DNA of 19,924 bases from Deltaproteobacteria bacterium (lineage in GTDB: Bacteria > Desulfobacterota > DSM-4660 > Desulfatiglandales > B25-G16): assembly GCA_003646875.1 (NCBI GenBank), contig QMLT01000004.1, positions 1 to 19,924 of the forward strand, written 5' to 3'. Both the position numbers and the translations under genes were made by a program. The notes below the pieces were generated by a model. That model was given only the letters and a program-made list of their open reading frames with translations, was not told the DNA's origin and did no database searches. Positions 1-7,866 of this stretch are shown here, in pieces (positions within the stretch are counted from its first letter, which is position 1; every line of letters starts with the position of its first letter).

Positions 1-109
1 TTAATACCCCCCCAAGTTTCGGGTTAATTGCGTTAAGAATCAGTGAATTTTTCATCTTCTCCTGGCCAACGATGGCCGTAAAAGGATAAATCAGATTTTC
101 ATTTTTCAT
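1..109 (-). CDS. ChlI/BchI-type AAA+ chelatase subunit, N-terminal fragment
   Basis: Only the first 36 codons are inside the window; the gene runs off the left edge. Translation from the ATG at 109 gives YPFTAIVGQEKMK followed by LILNAINPKLGGVL. This is the characteristic start of ChlI/BchI and related AAA+ Mg-chelatase subunits (YPF-x-AIVGQ-x-xMK, then a helix ending NP-x-(I/L)GGVLI just before the Walker A loop). The Walker A itself is beyond the edge. A GGGAGG Shine-Dalgarno sits 5 nt before the ATG. In the known family, this subunit hydrolyses ATP and drives metal insertion by the large CobN/ChlH subunit. Its place downstream of two CobN-type genes on the same strand makes it the likely motor partner for one or both. 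Whether it is ChlI alone or a ChlI-ChlD fusion cannot be seen. Confidence 0.85.
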   Translation of the reverse strand, partial: MKNENLIYPFTAIVGQEKMKNSLILNAINPKLGGVL

Positions 110-128
110 ATTTCCTCCCGGACTATAA

Positions 129-272
129 GTGCCTAAAGTTTAACGGAAACGGCAAAAATGATTCATATAGGACTGTATCATGTCCGTTTTTCAAGTTCTT
201 TCGCGAATTCTTTATTATCCATAATATACTTTTCTAACTTTATGCACTTTAGCTCACTTTAGGCACTTAAAA
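129..272. repeat. Decamer-ended repeat element, copy 1
   Basis: The left end (129-142) reads AAGTGCCTAAAGTTT. The right end (238-272) contains GCACTTTAGCTCACTTTAGGCACTT, the inverted form. The ends are therefore inverted and are built from a CACTTTAG(N) unit of 9-10 nt repeated with variation. The roughly 95 nt interior holds the possible four-helix-bundle stub. Similar inverted-ended elements occur at 6554-6717 and 15654-15844. The element fills the gap between the Gate-domain gene and the ChlI-type gene. Confidence 0.6.
178..222 (-). pseudogene. 14-codon stub, possibly the start of a four-helix-bundle (S23/IVP-like) gene
   Basis: Reading minus from the ATG at 222 gives MDNKEFAKELEKRT and then TGA. 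This charged helical start resembles the opening of the 'four helix bundle protein' (23S rRNA intervening-sequence protein) family as I remember it. Nothing resembling the remaining roughly 100 residues follows. Another frame (about 181-130) is open for some 15 more codons but is not recognisable. The stub lies inside a repeat element with CACTTTAG ends, so it may be cargo left in a decayed element. Without a database comparison the family link is tentative. Confidence 0.3.
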
Positions 273-277
273 CTTTT

Positions 278-1252
278 TTAGCTCATACTCAGAAAAAACA
301 GGAGAAAAGCTGCACGGTTGAGCATCCCGAGGCCAGTTGAAACCAGCAAGATCTTTGAGCCCAGTGATAACCCAAAAATCGATGTATATTTGGCAAAAGA
401 ATACCTTAAGCTGAAAACCGGGAGCATCAATACACTGCCCAGAAGGCAGGCTGTGATCCCCTGCAAATCACTCAACATGCCATCTTTAAGCATAGCGCCT
501 ATAGCGGTTGCCCCCACCAATGGGCTGAACATATAAGTGCCAACAGGGAGAACACAGGATGGGGGGAGGTCAAAGAAATTTGTCAATGGCCCGACATAAT
601 CTACTAATCCCTTTATTACACCATTATTGATCAACAATAATATAAGGAAAGTTGTTGATACAAAGATGGCACTCACCTTCAAAAAAACCTTTCTCTGCCG
701 GGTAAAAGATACAATGAGCACTTTGCCAAATCTGCCTTTAGTTGTTATATTGGTATTGGCGGAAGCTGGATCAAGTGAGCGTATCTCTGATTCAGGGCCT
801 TTCAATCTTGCCCTTCCATATATAATAACAAAGAAAATTTTGATTATCCCTGAGGCAATAAAGGTTAGGAAATAAAGGAGTCCTACCTTAATGCCCAACA
901 GGGGGATTATTACCGGGATTTGATATGTAAAAGTCTCCTTTATATAAACTGGCGTTGTGTTAAGGAGGGCGGTGAGCAATGTCTGGCTGCTGTCTATTTT
1001 CTTTTCTTGGTAGAGCTTTGCAATCATGGTATTTCCAGCAAGGACTGAACCAAAGGATGTCACAAACGTTATACCAGCTTCATGGGGTAGATTAGCAAGC
1101 CAGGCAAGAGGCCTCCCGATGAATTCTAATCTATCAAACACGCCTGATTCTGTCAGAACCTGAGAGAAATACAAAGAAATGAACATGATGATTAATACTC
1201 TCGGAACTATGTGCCACGTATCAATCAGGCTTTGCATAAAAGGCGCGCTCAC
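278..1252 (-). CDS. Gate-domain (nucleoside-recognition-type) integral membrane protein
   Basis: The protein has 324 residues, almost entirely hydrophobic segments (about eight plausible membrane spans). The first half contains LPHEAGITFVTSFGSVLAG, and the second half has the related PVGTYMFSPLVGATAIGAML. This internal two-fold pattern is typical of the Gate/nucleoside-recognition family (YjiH/SpmA-like). The family name does not imply nucleoside transport; the real substrate is unknown. The start is GTG at 1252, overlapping the upstream CobN stop by 4 nt (GTGA), so the two genes are almost certainly translationally coupled. That linkage suggests a membrane step tied to the CobN product, such as moving a metal or a tetrapyrrole. 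This role is inference. Downstream is a repeat element and then the ChlI-type gene. Confidence 0.75.
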   Translation of the reverse strand: MSAPFMQSLIDTWHIVPRVLIIMFISLYFSQVLTESGVFDRLEFIGRPLAWLANLPHEAGITFVTSFGSVLAGNTMIAKLYQEKKIDSSQTLLTALLNTTPVYIKETFTYQIPVIIPLLGIKVGLLYFLTFIASGIIKIFFVIIYGRARLKGPESEIRSLDPASANTNITTKGRFGKVLIVSFTRQRKVFLKVSAIFVSTTFLILLLINNGVIKGLVDYVGPLTNFFDLPPSCVLPVGTYMFSPLVGATAIGAMLKDGMLSDLQGITACLLGSVLMLPVFSLRYSFAKYTSIFGLSLGSKILLVSTGLGMLNRAAFLLFFLSMS

Positions 1253-4200
1253 TTAAGTCCTTTGTTAAAGTAAATTTTCTTCTCTAACCACTCTTTAACA
1301 TCCTTTTTAGTTATGATATCTATGTTGCCACCCTGAAAGTCTCCTTCTACATCGCCCATTTTATCCTCCATCCATCCTTCTATCTCAAGATAGTGTTCCT
1401 GCAATTCCTTTAAAACCTCTGGATCTGCCTTCCAGACACCGCGTCTTTCTGCTTCAAGGAGTCTCCTTGCCATCTCTTCCAAGGCCCAGGGATTTACTTC
1501 TTCAAAGAATTTTCGGTTTTCTTCGTTTATAACAAATGTCCTGGTAATATCATCAAATATCCAATCTGCGACTACCTCTGCGGATGCATCCCACCCATAG
1601 ACATGGCCTACCCTTTTGGCTATATCACTCGCCCCCTTATAACCGTGACGTTTCATTCCTTCTATCCATGTTGGATTCAAGAGTCTTGTGCGGGCTATCC
1701 TTTCCATTTCATCCTTCATATCCCTTGTCTCCGGCCGCTGCGGATCTCTGGTGTCCCCCCAGTAAACCTTTGGCCCATTATGTGAAACGGTCTTGACAGC
1801 TGCGTACATTCCCCCATGAAAATCATAGAAACAGGAACAGTCAAGAGGATCTGATTCATCCGAAGCAAGTTTATGAAATGTCGCATTTACTGTGCTCAAT
1901 CGATCAGCGTATTCTTTATGGGAAATATCTCCCCATGTGCCATTTCCGTAAGCATAGCCTCCTTTTTCTATATATTGTTCACCAAGGTCCTTGATTGTTT
2001 CCCAGGCGCTTGCGGCAATCATCAAACTTATCCCGCCTCCTCCATAGGCGCCAGGCTGGGCACTGAAAAGACGATATGTTGCCTGACGGTCCACCCTTTC
2101 TTTATCATAAGGCCTCTTTGTCTTTGACATTTCCTTTTTCCGGTATTCATTCACATGCTTCCTGATAAAGTTGTATTCCTCCCTCTCATGCAACGAGGCA
2201 ATCTTGATGATGCTATCATCTATAAGCTCTATGAGATGAGGGAGGTTATCGCGGAAGATTCCACTGGTTCGGATGGTCACATCTATCCTTGGTCTTTTGA
2301 GTTCTTTCAGGGGAATCGGTTCTGTGCCTTTGACGATCCCGGATTCCGTCCAGACCGGTCTTGAGCCCGTAAGATATAATATCTGTGCAATCTGTTCCCC
2401 ATCTGCCCGGTATGTGTCTATAGACCACAGGACCATGCCAACATTCTCTGGATATTTTCCTTCCTGATGAATGTATTTGTGCAGCAGGTTGTCTGCCATT
2501 TTTACTCCAACCTCCCAGGCCGCTTTAGTGGGAATGGTTCTCGTGTCCACACTGTAAAAATTCCTGCCTGTTGGAAGAACATCTATTTTTCCTCTCGTCA
2601 AAAGACCCGAGGCACCAGGCTCAATATATTTCTTATCTATTGCCTTCAATAATTGGGGGATCTCTCTGGCGGTCATTTTCAGTTTTGGTGCAAGGGAATT
2701 TTTAGCCCAGGTAATCAACTCAACCAGGGCCTCAGTCCTGTCTGAATTTTTTACCTCTACAAGGGCAGGGATATTCTCTTTGAGACTCTTGATGTCTTTT
2801 AACCCTCGTTTCACAAGTTCAAATGCGATCTTTGTGCTCTTATCAAGCAACTCTCCATAGCTGGTGTTTTTAATGATATGTTCCTTATTTTCAATGACCT
2901 CTTCATACCTGTAACCCATCAGTTCTAAGATCAATCTCCTTATGGATGGTCTGTCTCCATCAAACCGCATGATGGAAACTAACATATTTGCGATTCCGTC
3001 CTCATCAGGGGTTTGACCCAAGATGTGCAGGCCGTCCCTTATCTGGGTCTCGCGGACTAAATCCAGCTTTCCATGCAGGTGTTCGATCAAGTGATCGGGA
3101 GCTATCTCTTTTTCTTTATCAATCAGGCTCGTTTTTTTTGCCAGTTCATAAATCTTCTTAAAGACAATCTCTTCCCTGTTTTCTTCGTTTAAATCTTTTG
3201 CATGGGCATATTGCTTCAGCAACTCTTCCATCTCCTCCAGTTCATCATATAGACCTGATGGCTGCATGATAGGACCCATGTGGTCAATCAGGGTGGCATA
3301 AGCCCTGCGTTTGGCCAGTATACCCTCAGAGCTATTTTTTACCGTATAGATATATAAATGGGGCACATCCCCAACAATGATCTCAGGGAAACATTCATTA
3401 GAAAGCCCCACCCCCTTGCCAGGCAAGAACTCTATATAGCCGTGAGTCCCCACGGAGATAATTACATCTGAGTTTTCCTGCACCCATTTATAGGTAGCCA
3501 GGCATTGATGGGTGGGAGCGATAGTCGGATCATGCAGAATCTTACAGACCTTTCCGTCGCATCTGGCCCCGTAACACCCCCTCTTTGGTTCAACTAATAC
3601 ATTTACATTGCCAAAATTAATCCCTGTGATTACAATCTTACCATCATAGACCATGCCTTCTCCAGGTGGATCGCCCCAGTCTGTAATCATCTTTTTCCTG
3701 GCTGCTAGCGGAAGGTTATTTAACCAGCGACTGTATTTATCCATATCAATAAATTCTATGGCCCCGCCCTTTTTGACGATTTCATCCACAGTTGTCCAGC
3801 GAAACTCACATATCGCTTTGCGGTCCATAATAATATTGATTAATTCCTTGCCGCTTTCCGGGCAATTGGCAATAGTATACCCTTTCTTTTGCATATGTTG
3901 CATAACCCTGACAGTACTCTCCAATGTATCAAGTCCTGCTCCTCCAGCAACAGATGCCTCAACGCCTGCACAAGGATTTTTATGCAGAAGAAATGTTACT
4001 CTTCGTTTGTGAATTGGAATCTTGCTTAGCTTCAACCAGGCACAGGCTCTATCTAATAGAAAATTAACTCTTTCTGGGATTGGTTTTCTCAGACCAAATG
4101 TATCTTGACTCTGCTCATCCGTTGCACTGATAATGACCGGTTCGATGACCCCGTTAAACTCTGGCTGGGCTACCCAATAGATTTGATTGGAGGGATGCAT

Positions 4201-4659
4201 CCCTTGAGGGCTTTTTCGCCATTCCTCTTCTGTTCTTGCACTGGAATGGATGGCTTGAATAATAGGGACACCAAGTTCTTCTAATATGGTCGATCCGATC
4301 TCTTTCCTGATAGGTGTCTGAAGAAGAAAAGAGGATTCACAGTTAATAATCAAGTCCGCCCCTTTTAATAATTCAATACTGGCCTCTGCATCAGGGCAGC
4401 CCGGACCCCCATATTCTGTTTTTTGTGCAAAAACCGGCACAGGAAAGATCTTCCTTTTTTCTAATTCCTTTATAAGGAGATTAATCAGATCCATATCTTT
4501 CTTTATCAACAGACTGCGAGGAAAAAATATTCCAACTTTGTTAGAAGCTTGATAGCTGATGGAATCAGACTGGCTTTCATACCATATTTGATAGTTGTTA
4601 AATTCTTTAAAATACCTTTCACTCTCATAATGATAGTATCCGATCCAGGGGATATTCAT
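1249..4659 (-). CDS. CobN/ChlH-type chelatase large subunit, short form lacking the N-terminal domain
   Basis: The protein has 1136 residues. Family landmarks include HKNPCAG near residue 225, FRWTTVDEIVKKGG near 290, SVGTHGYIEFLPGK near 402, the AKRRAYATLIDHM stretch after it, the GRNFYSVDTR segment, RPRIDVTIRTSGIFRD, and the LLNPTWIEGMKRHGYKGASD segment near the C-terminus. The known family is the large porphyrin-binding subunit of cobalto-, magnesium- or related chelatases. Compared with the paralogue at 11466-15365 it lacks about 155 N-terminal residues. The upstream ATPase stop leaves no room for them, and GGAGGG precedes the ATG by about 4 nt, so the short start looks real. Cysteines C-x4-C-x4-C stand just before the GTHG motif, and CSCFYDFHGG replaces what I remember as an acidic stretch. 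It sits in an operon with the FecCD/FecE importer upstream and the Gate protein downstream. The metal and tetrapyrrole are unknown. Confidence 0.9.
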   Translation of the reverse strand: MNIPWIGYYHYESERYFKEFNNYQIWYESQSDSISYQASNKVGIFFPRSLLIKKDMDLINLLIKELEKRKIFPVPVFAQKTEYGGPGCPDAEASIELLKGADLIINCESSFLLQTPIRKEIGSTILEELGVPIIQAIHSSARTEEEWRKSPQGMHPSNQIYWVAQPEFNGVIEPVIISATDEQSQDTFGLRKPIPERVNFLLDRACAWLKLSKIPIHKRRVTFLLHKNPCAGVEASVAGGAGLDTLESTVRVMQHMQKKGYTIANCPESGKELINIIMDRKAICEFRWTTVDEIVKKGGAIEFIDMDKYSRWLNNLPLAARKKMITDWGDPPGEGMVYDGKIVITGINFGNVNVLVEPKRGCYGARCDGKVCKILHDPTIAPTHQCLATYKWVQENSDVIISVGTHGYIEFLPGKGVGLSNECFPEIIVGDVPHLYIYTVKNSSEGILAKRRAYATLIDHMGPIMQPSGLYDELEEMEELLKQYAHAKDLNEENREEIVFKKIYELAKKTSLIDKEKEIAPDHLIEHLHGKLDLVRETQIRDGLHILGQTPDEDGIANMLVSIMRFDGDRPSIRRLILELMGYRYEEVIENKEHIIKNTSYGELLDKSTKIAFELVKRGLKDIKSLKENIPALVEVKNSDRTEALVELITWAKNSLAPKLKMTAREIPQLLKAIDKKYIEPGASGLLTRGKIDVLPTGRNFYSVDTRTIPTKAAWEVGVKMADNLLHKYIHQEGKYPENVGMVLWSIDTYRADGEQIAQILYLTGSRPVWTESGIVKGTEPIPLKELKRPRIDVTIRTSGIFRDNLPHLIELIDDSIIKIASLHEREEYNFIRKHVNEYRKKEMSKTKRPYDKERVDRQATYRLFSAQPGAYGGGGISLMIAASAWETIKDLGEQYIEKGGYAYGNGTWGDISHKEYADRLSTVNATFHKLASDESDPLDCSCFYDFHGGMYAAVKTVSHNGPKVYWGDTRDPQRPETRDMKDEMERIARTRLLNPTWIEGMKRHGYKGASDIAKRVGHVYGWDASAEVVADWIFDDITRTFVINEENRKFFEEVNPWALEEMARRLLEAERRGVWKADPEVLKELQEHYLEIEGWMEDKMGDVEGDFQGGNIDIITKKDVKEWLEKKIYFNKGLK

Positions 4660-4716
4660 ATGCCCTCCATTTTCGATTGACTATTGATGATTGACGATTT
4701 TCAATAATCACTTCGC

Positions 4717-5484
4717 TTAGTTTATCTGTCTGATTGGCACTATATATGGGTGGCAATCACTCAGGTTTATTGTTACTTCCACCCCATAGACTGATCTTAT
4801 GTTTTCAACGGTCATCACGTGGAGTGGTTCACCGTTGCAAAAGATTTTACCTGCGTTTAGCATCAAAATTCTGTCAGAAAACCGAGATGCCAGATTCAGG
4901 TCATGCATGGCTAAAATGGCAGCCACTCCCTTTTCTCTCACCATACCGGAAATCATTTCCATGACCTCCATCTGATGTCTTAAATCAAGGTTGCTGGTAG
5001 GTTCGTCAAAGAGTAAGTAGTTAGGTCCTTGTGCAAATGCCCTGGCTAACAGGACCTTTTGCTTCTCTCCACCACTAAGTTCGTCAAAGCTCCTTAAGGC
5101 AAGATCCTCAAGATCCATAGACATCAGGAGGTCCGCTACTACTTCAAGATCTTTTTTAGATGGTTTCCAGGTAATATAGGGCCTCCTTCCCATCAGAACG
5201 GTATCAAATACAGTAATGGGAAACTTGGAAGGTGAACTCTGAGGCACATAACCTACACATCTTGCGAGGTCCAACCTCTTCATCTCTGAGGCATCCTTGC
5301 CATCAATCAGGATAGTTCCCTTCTCTGGTTTCACTATTCTTGCAATACACTTTAAAAGGGTCGTCTTTCCTGCCCCATTTGGCCCCACTATGCTTAGAAT
5401 TTCTCCTTTATTCAATTGTAGATCTACACCTTCTAAGGCATTTATGTTCTTATATCTAAAATTAAGTTCGTGAATACGTAACAT
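4717..5484 (-). CDS. ABC importer ATPase, FecE/BtuD/HmuV type
   Basis: This 255-residue nucleotide-binding subunit is complete. It has Walker A GPNGAGKTT (34-42), the Q-loop at VPQ (80-82), signature LSGGEKQ (136-142), Walker B YLLFDEP (156-162), D-loop SNLD (164-167) and the H-loop histidine at 194 in AMHDLN. The family powers type II importers for iron-siderophores, haem and cobalamin. The FecCD-type permease is the next gene upstream (stop at 5529), separated by 44 nt that contain a CACTTTAG repeat and a partial duplication of the permease 3' end. The Shine-Dalgarno is weak: AAGGA is too far from the ATG. A 57-nt gap with a low-complexity GATTGA-type sequence separates it from the CobN gene downstream. 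Substrate specificity cannot be read from the ATPase. Confidence 0.93.
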   Translation of the reverse strand: MLRIHELNFRYKNINALEGVDLQLNKGEILSIVGPNGAGKTTLLKCIARIVKPEKGTILIDGKDASEMKRLDLARCVGYVPQSSPSKFPITVFDTVLMGRRPYITWKPSKKDLEVVADLLMSMDLEDLALRSFDELSGGEKQKVLLARAFAQGPNYLLFDEPTSNLDLRHQMEVMEMISGMVREKGVAAILAMHDLNLASRFSDRILMLNAGKIFCNGEPLHVMTVENIRSVYGVEVTINLSDCHPYIVPIRQIN

Positions 5485-5550
5485 TATCAGTATTCTCTTG
5501 TCCTTTTAGCTCACTTTAGGTGCTTCTATTACCAGTATTCCCTTTTCCTT
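5483..5550. repeat. 45-nt imperfect tandem duplication around the permease stop
   Basis: The 23 nt at 5483-5505 and 5528-5550 match at 20 positions, with a 45-nt period. The right copy encodes the last residues and stop of the permease. The left copy forms the 5' end and leader of the ATPase gene. The spacer (5506-5525) is a CACTTTAG repeat unit (TTAGCTCACTTTAGGTGCTT). The layout suggests local slippage or duplication coupled to the arrival of the repeat. Confidence 0.6.
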
Positions 5551-6551
5551 CTCATTAATAAGTAAAAGAAAAAGGGTACCCCTATGAACGAGGTTACAAT
5601 GCCTATGGGTATTACCTGTGGGGCCCATACTATCCTTCCCAGGGTATCTGCCATTAAAACAAGAACAGTGCCTACAAGCGCAGAGGCCGGAAGAAGGAAC
5701 CAGTGATCTCCCCCGATAATCATTCTGGTGATGTGAGGGGAAACAAGTCCAATAAAACCTATTACACCGGTAAAACAGATGCTACCAGCTGTGATCAGAG
5801 AGGCAAGAATTACCCCAATCATTCTAATTCTTTTAACGTTCACCCCTAAGGCTAAAGCAGATTCATCCCCGGCAGCAAGGAGATTAAAATCCCATGACAA
5901 TTTTAAGAGTATAGGGATGGGAAGGAGTATCATTACCGAGGCAATGCCTAATTCTTTCCATCCAACTTTGGACAGGCTTCCAAAAAACCAGAATACTATT
6001 TCATGAACCTCCTCCATAGTCCCCATATATTGAAAAAGGGAACTAAGCGAAGAGAAGAGAAACATTATGGCGATGCCAGCGAGTATCATTGTCTCCGTGG
6101 TGGATCCTTTCAATTTAGCTATTCCAAGAATTAGAAAAGAGGAAAGCAGGGCAAAAAAGAAGGCATTCCCTGCAATAAGGTATTCGTTGGAAAAGCCAGC
6201 GCCAAAAACTATTGCCATCACAGCTCCAAATCCTGCGCTGGAAGCTATCCCCAGGGTATAGGGTGACGCCAGAGGATTTCTAAGTATAGCCTGAAATACA
6301 GTTCCTGCAAGAGCGAGCCCCCATCCTACTAAAATGGCCATGACTATACGCGGAAGCCTCAGTTTCCAGACAATTGCATGGGCCAGTCCGGAGCCTCGAA
6401 AAAGGGCTGTAAATGAATCTTTGAAACCAACAGATGCTGCGCCCTGGGAAAGCGCTATCAAGGCTACGGCAAACAAGATTACTAACAGAAAAATCATCAA
6501 AGAGACTTTCTTGCCGGTAAAACCTTTATAGCGTTGATATATGTCTTCCAT
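5529..6551 (-). CDS. FecCD/BtuC-type ABC importer permease
   Basis: This 340-residue protein is highly hydrophobic with about ten predicted membrane spans. Family signatures include LRLPRIVMAILVGWGLALAG near residue 65, FQAILRNPLASPYTLGI near 87, GDESALALGVNV near 227, the GFIGLVSPHITRMI coupling region near 267, and a C-terminal GVPFFFYLL-x-RRKR. These are hallmarks of the FecCD family of siderophore, haem and cobalamin permeases. It would form a homodimer with the ATPase encoded next and receive substrate from the adjacent periplasmic binding protein. The start at 6551 has no clear Shine-Dalgarno; the leader is directly a CACTTTAG repeat element. A single permease serves a locus that encodes two binding proteins, so they may share it. 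Confidence 0.93.
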   Translation of the reverse strand: MEDIYQRYKGFTGKKVSLMIFLLVILFAVALIALSQGAASVGFKDSFTALFRGSGLAHAIVWKLRLPRIVMAILVGWGLALAGTVFQAILRNPLASPYTLGIASSAGFGAVMAIVFGAGFSNEYLIAGNAFFFALLSSFLILGIAKLKGSTTETMILAGIAIMFLFSSLSSLFQYMGTMEEVHEIVFWFFGSLSKVGWKELGIASVMILLPIPILLKLSWDFNLLAAGDESALALGVNVKRIRMIGVILASLITAGSICFTGVIGFIGLVSPHITRMIIGGDHWFLLPASALVGTVLVLMADTLGRIVWAPQVIPIGIVTSFIGVPFFFYLLMRRKREYW

Positions 6552-6553
6552 AT

Positions 6554-6717
6554 AAAAGTGCCCAAAGTGATCTAAGGTTTAAAGTGCCTAAAGTTGCCCT
6601 GATCCCTTAATGCCGTGATCGTTCTTCCGAATTCCCTCAATTCCTAAATACCTAAAGTGACAGGCTTACACATTAACTTTAGTTCACTTTAGTTCACTTT
6701 AGGCACTTTAGTTCACT
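6554..6717. repeat. Decamer-ended repeat element, copy 2
   Basis: The left end reads AAAGTGCCCAAAGTGATCTAAGG and then AAAGTGCCTAAAGTTG. The right end (6674-6717) has four or more inverted units of the form CACTTTAGTT/CACTTTAGG. The interior includes CTCAATTCCTAA and GGCTTACACATTAACTTTAG, which recur in copy 3. It fills the 161-nt gap between the binding-protein and permease genes. The TGA stop of the binding-protein gene is inside the terminal repeat unit. Confidence 0.65.
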
Positions 6718-7756
6718 TGAATTGAGGATATACATATACACCCTGATAGTTAACACCTTGAAATCTTACCAGGTATTCCCTGTGAAGTTTTTTCGGGTCA
6801 AGATCCTTAAAAAGATTAGGGTAAAACCATTTCGCCATATAGGTTATACCTATTATTGCCCTTGGGCCTGTCCAGATATCACTTGCCATCACATAAACCT
6901 TAACCTCTTGTACGGCCCGGATATTATCCCAGCTCGGCCGGGCAATGATCTTATTTCTAACACCTTTCAGAGGACTAGAATCGATCATAGCATAGCAGTT
7001 GCTGAAAGAGACAGCCTTGATAATAACATGGGGATTTTTCGCCAAAACCCACTCAGGGGTTATCTCCGGATAAGGTATAGAGAAATTAGAGGCTATATTA
7101 TGGCCACCGGCCAGGTCACATATCTCATGACCACCTGAGCCGGGGCCAGTGGTATGGTAATTAGAATAACTCTCAATATACACATCAGGCCTGTTGTTGA
7201 TATCTCTTAACCTTTCTTGCATAAAATCCAGTTTTTTTTGGTACCAGGTTGAGAGTTGCTTGGCCTCCTGCTCTCTATTCAGAATGCGGCCCAGGATTTC
7301 TACTTCTTTTAATAGGGTACGGATCTTGTAGAAATCGAGTCGTATAACTGTGATATCAAAGGGAGCAAGTTTCTTTTCCATATCCTGGCCGGGATGTCGG
7401 GCATACCCTATTACAATATCAGGATTTAATTCGACAATTAACTCATAATTGGGCTCCCTCCAGCTACCAACTCTCGGCTTGTTCTTTAGCTTGGGCCAGA
7501 ACAGGGGATTCTTGGCAATACCAGTGTTGACACCTACCACAAGATCTTCTGCCTTGAGGGCGCGGATTACCTCCAGGGCATCGGAGGTTAGGACTACCAG
7601 TTTTTTAACTGGCAGCCTTACCTCCACAAATCGCCCTGTAGCGTCTTTTATGCTGATGCTTTCCACTCTGTTTGCTTGAGCGATTAATCCTTCACCCAGA
7701 ATAAGCAAACAAAAAAGGATTGTTGAAGCGCATGTTCTTATAACATATTTTTTCAT
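6713..7756 (-). CDS. Periplasmic metal-complex binding protein (TroA/BtuF/FecB-like), copy 2
   Basis: This 347-residue exported solute-binding protein has a signal peptide MKKYVIRTCASTILFCLLIL...GLIAQA, with cleavage likely after residue 28 or so. The mature part opens ISIKDATGRFVEVRLPVKKLVVL and continues with ELIVELNPDIVIGYA, the usual helical-backbone (Peripla_BP_2) pattern for iron-complex, haem and cobalamin binding proteins. A GPGSGGHEIC segment near residue 207 and FSNCYAM near 253 supply His and Cys residues conserved with copy 1; these are possible ligands, by inference only. It precedes the FecCD permease and FecE ATPase and so is the natural partner of that importer. The start agrees with the MKKY start of copy 1. 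The stop lies within a CACTTTAG repeat. Confidence 0.9.
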   Translation of the reverse strand: MKKYVIRTCASTILFCLLILGEGLIAQANRVESISIKDATGRFVEVRLPVKKLVVLTSDALEVIRALKAEDLVVGVNTGIAKNPLFWPKLKNKPRVGSWREPNYELIVELNPDIVIGYARHPGQDMEKKLAPFDITVIRLDFYKIRTLLKEVEILGRILNREQEAKQLSTWYQKKLDFMQERLRDINNRPDVYIESYSNYHTTGPGSGGHEICDLAGGHNIASNFSIPYPEITPEWVLAKNPHVIIKAVSFSNCYAMIDSSPLKGVRNKIIARPSWDNIRAVQEVKVYVMASDIWTGPRAIIGITYMAKWFYPNLFKDLDPKKLHREYLVRFQGVNYQGVYVYPQFK

Positions 7757-7866
7757 CGAAACTCAAAAGGAGCAGGCAGCAGTCACCTTAAGCTATAATA
7801 TGGAAGATAAATGTAGCATTCAGGATACAGCTGAGCACCACCTCCCAATCACTAAACATTTATAAA

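Noticed and set aside
4672..4710. GATTGACTATTGATGATTGACGATT stretch as an operator
   Set aside because: It looks like low-complexity dispersed GATTGA-type filler between the ATPase and CobN genes. No symmetric operator structure was convincing.
6674..6717. CRISPR-like short repeats
   Set aside because: The units are 9-10 nt, contiguous and variable, without spacers of constant length and without cas genes.
7757..7866. Possible small gene or regulator site between the ABC-2 permease and binding-protein copy 2
   Set aside because: No frame with a ribosome-binding site and no clear inverted repeat is seen in these 110 nt.
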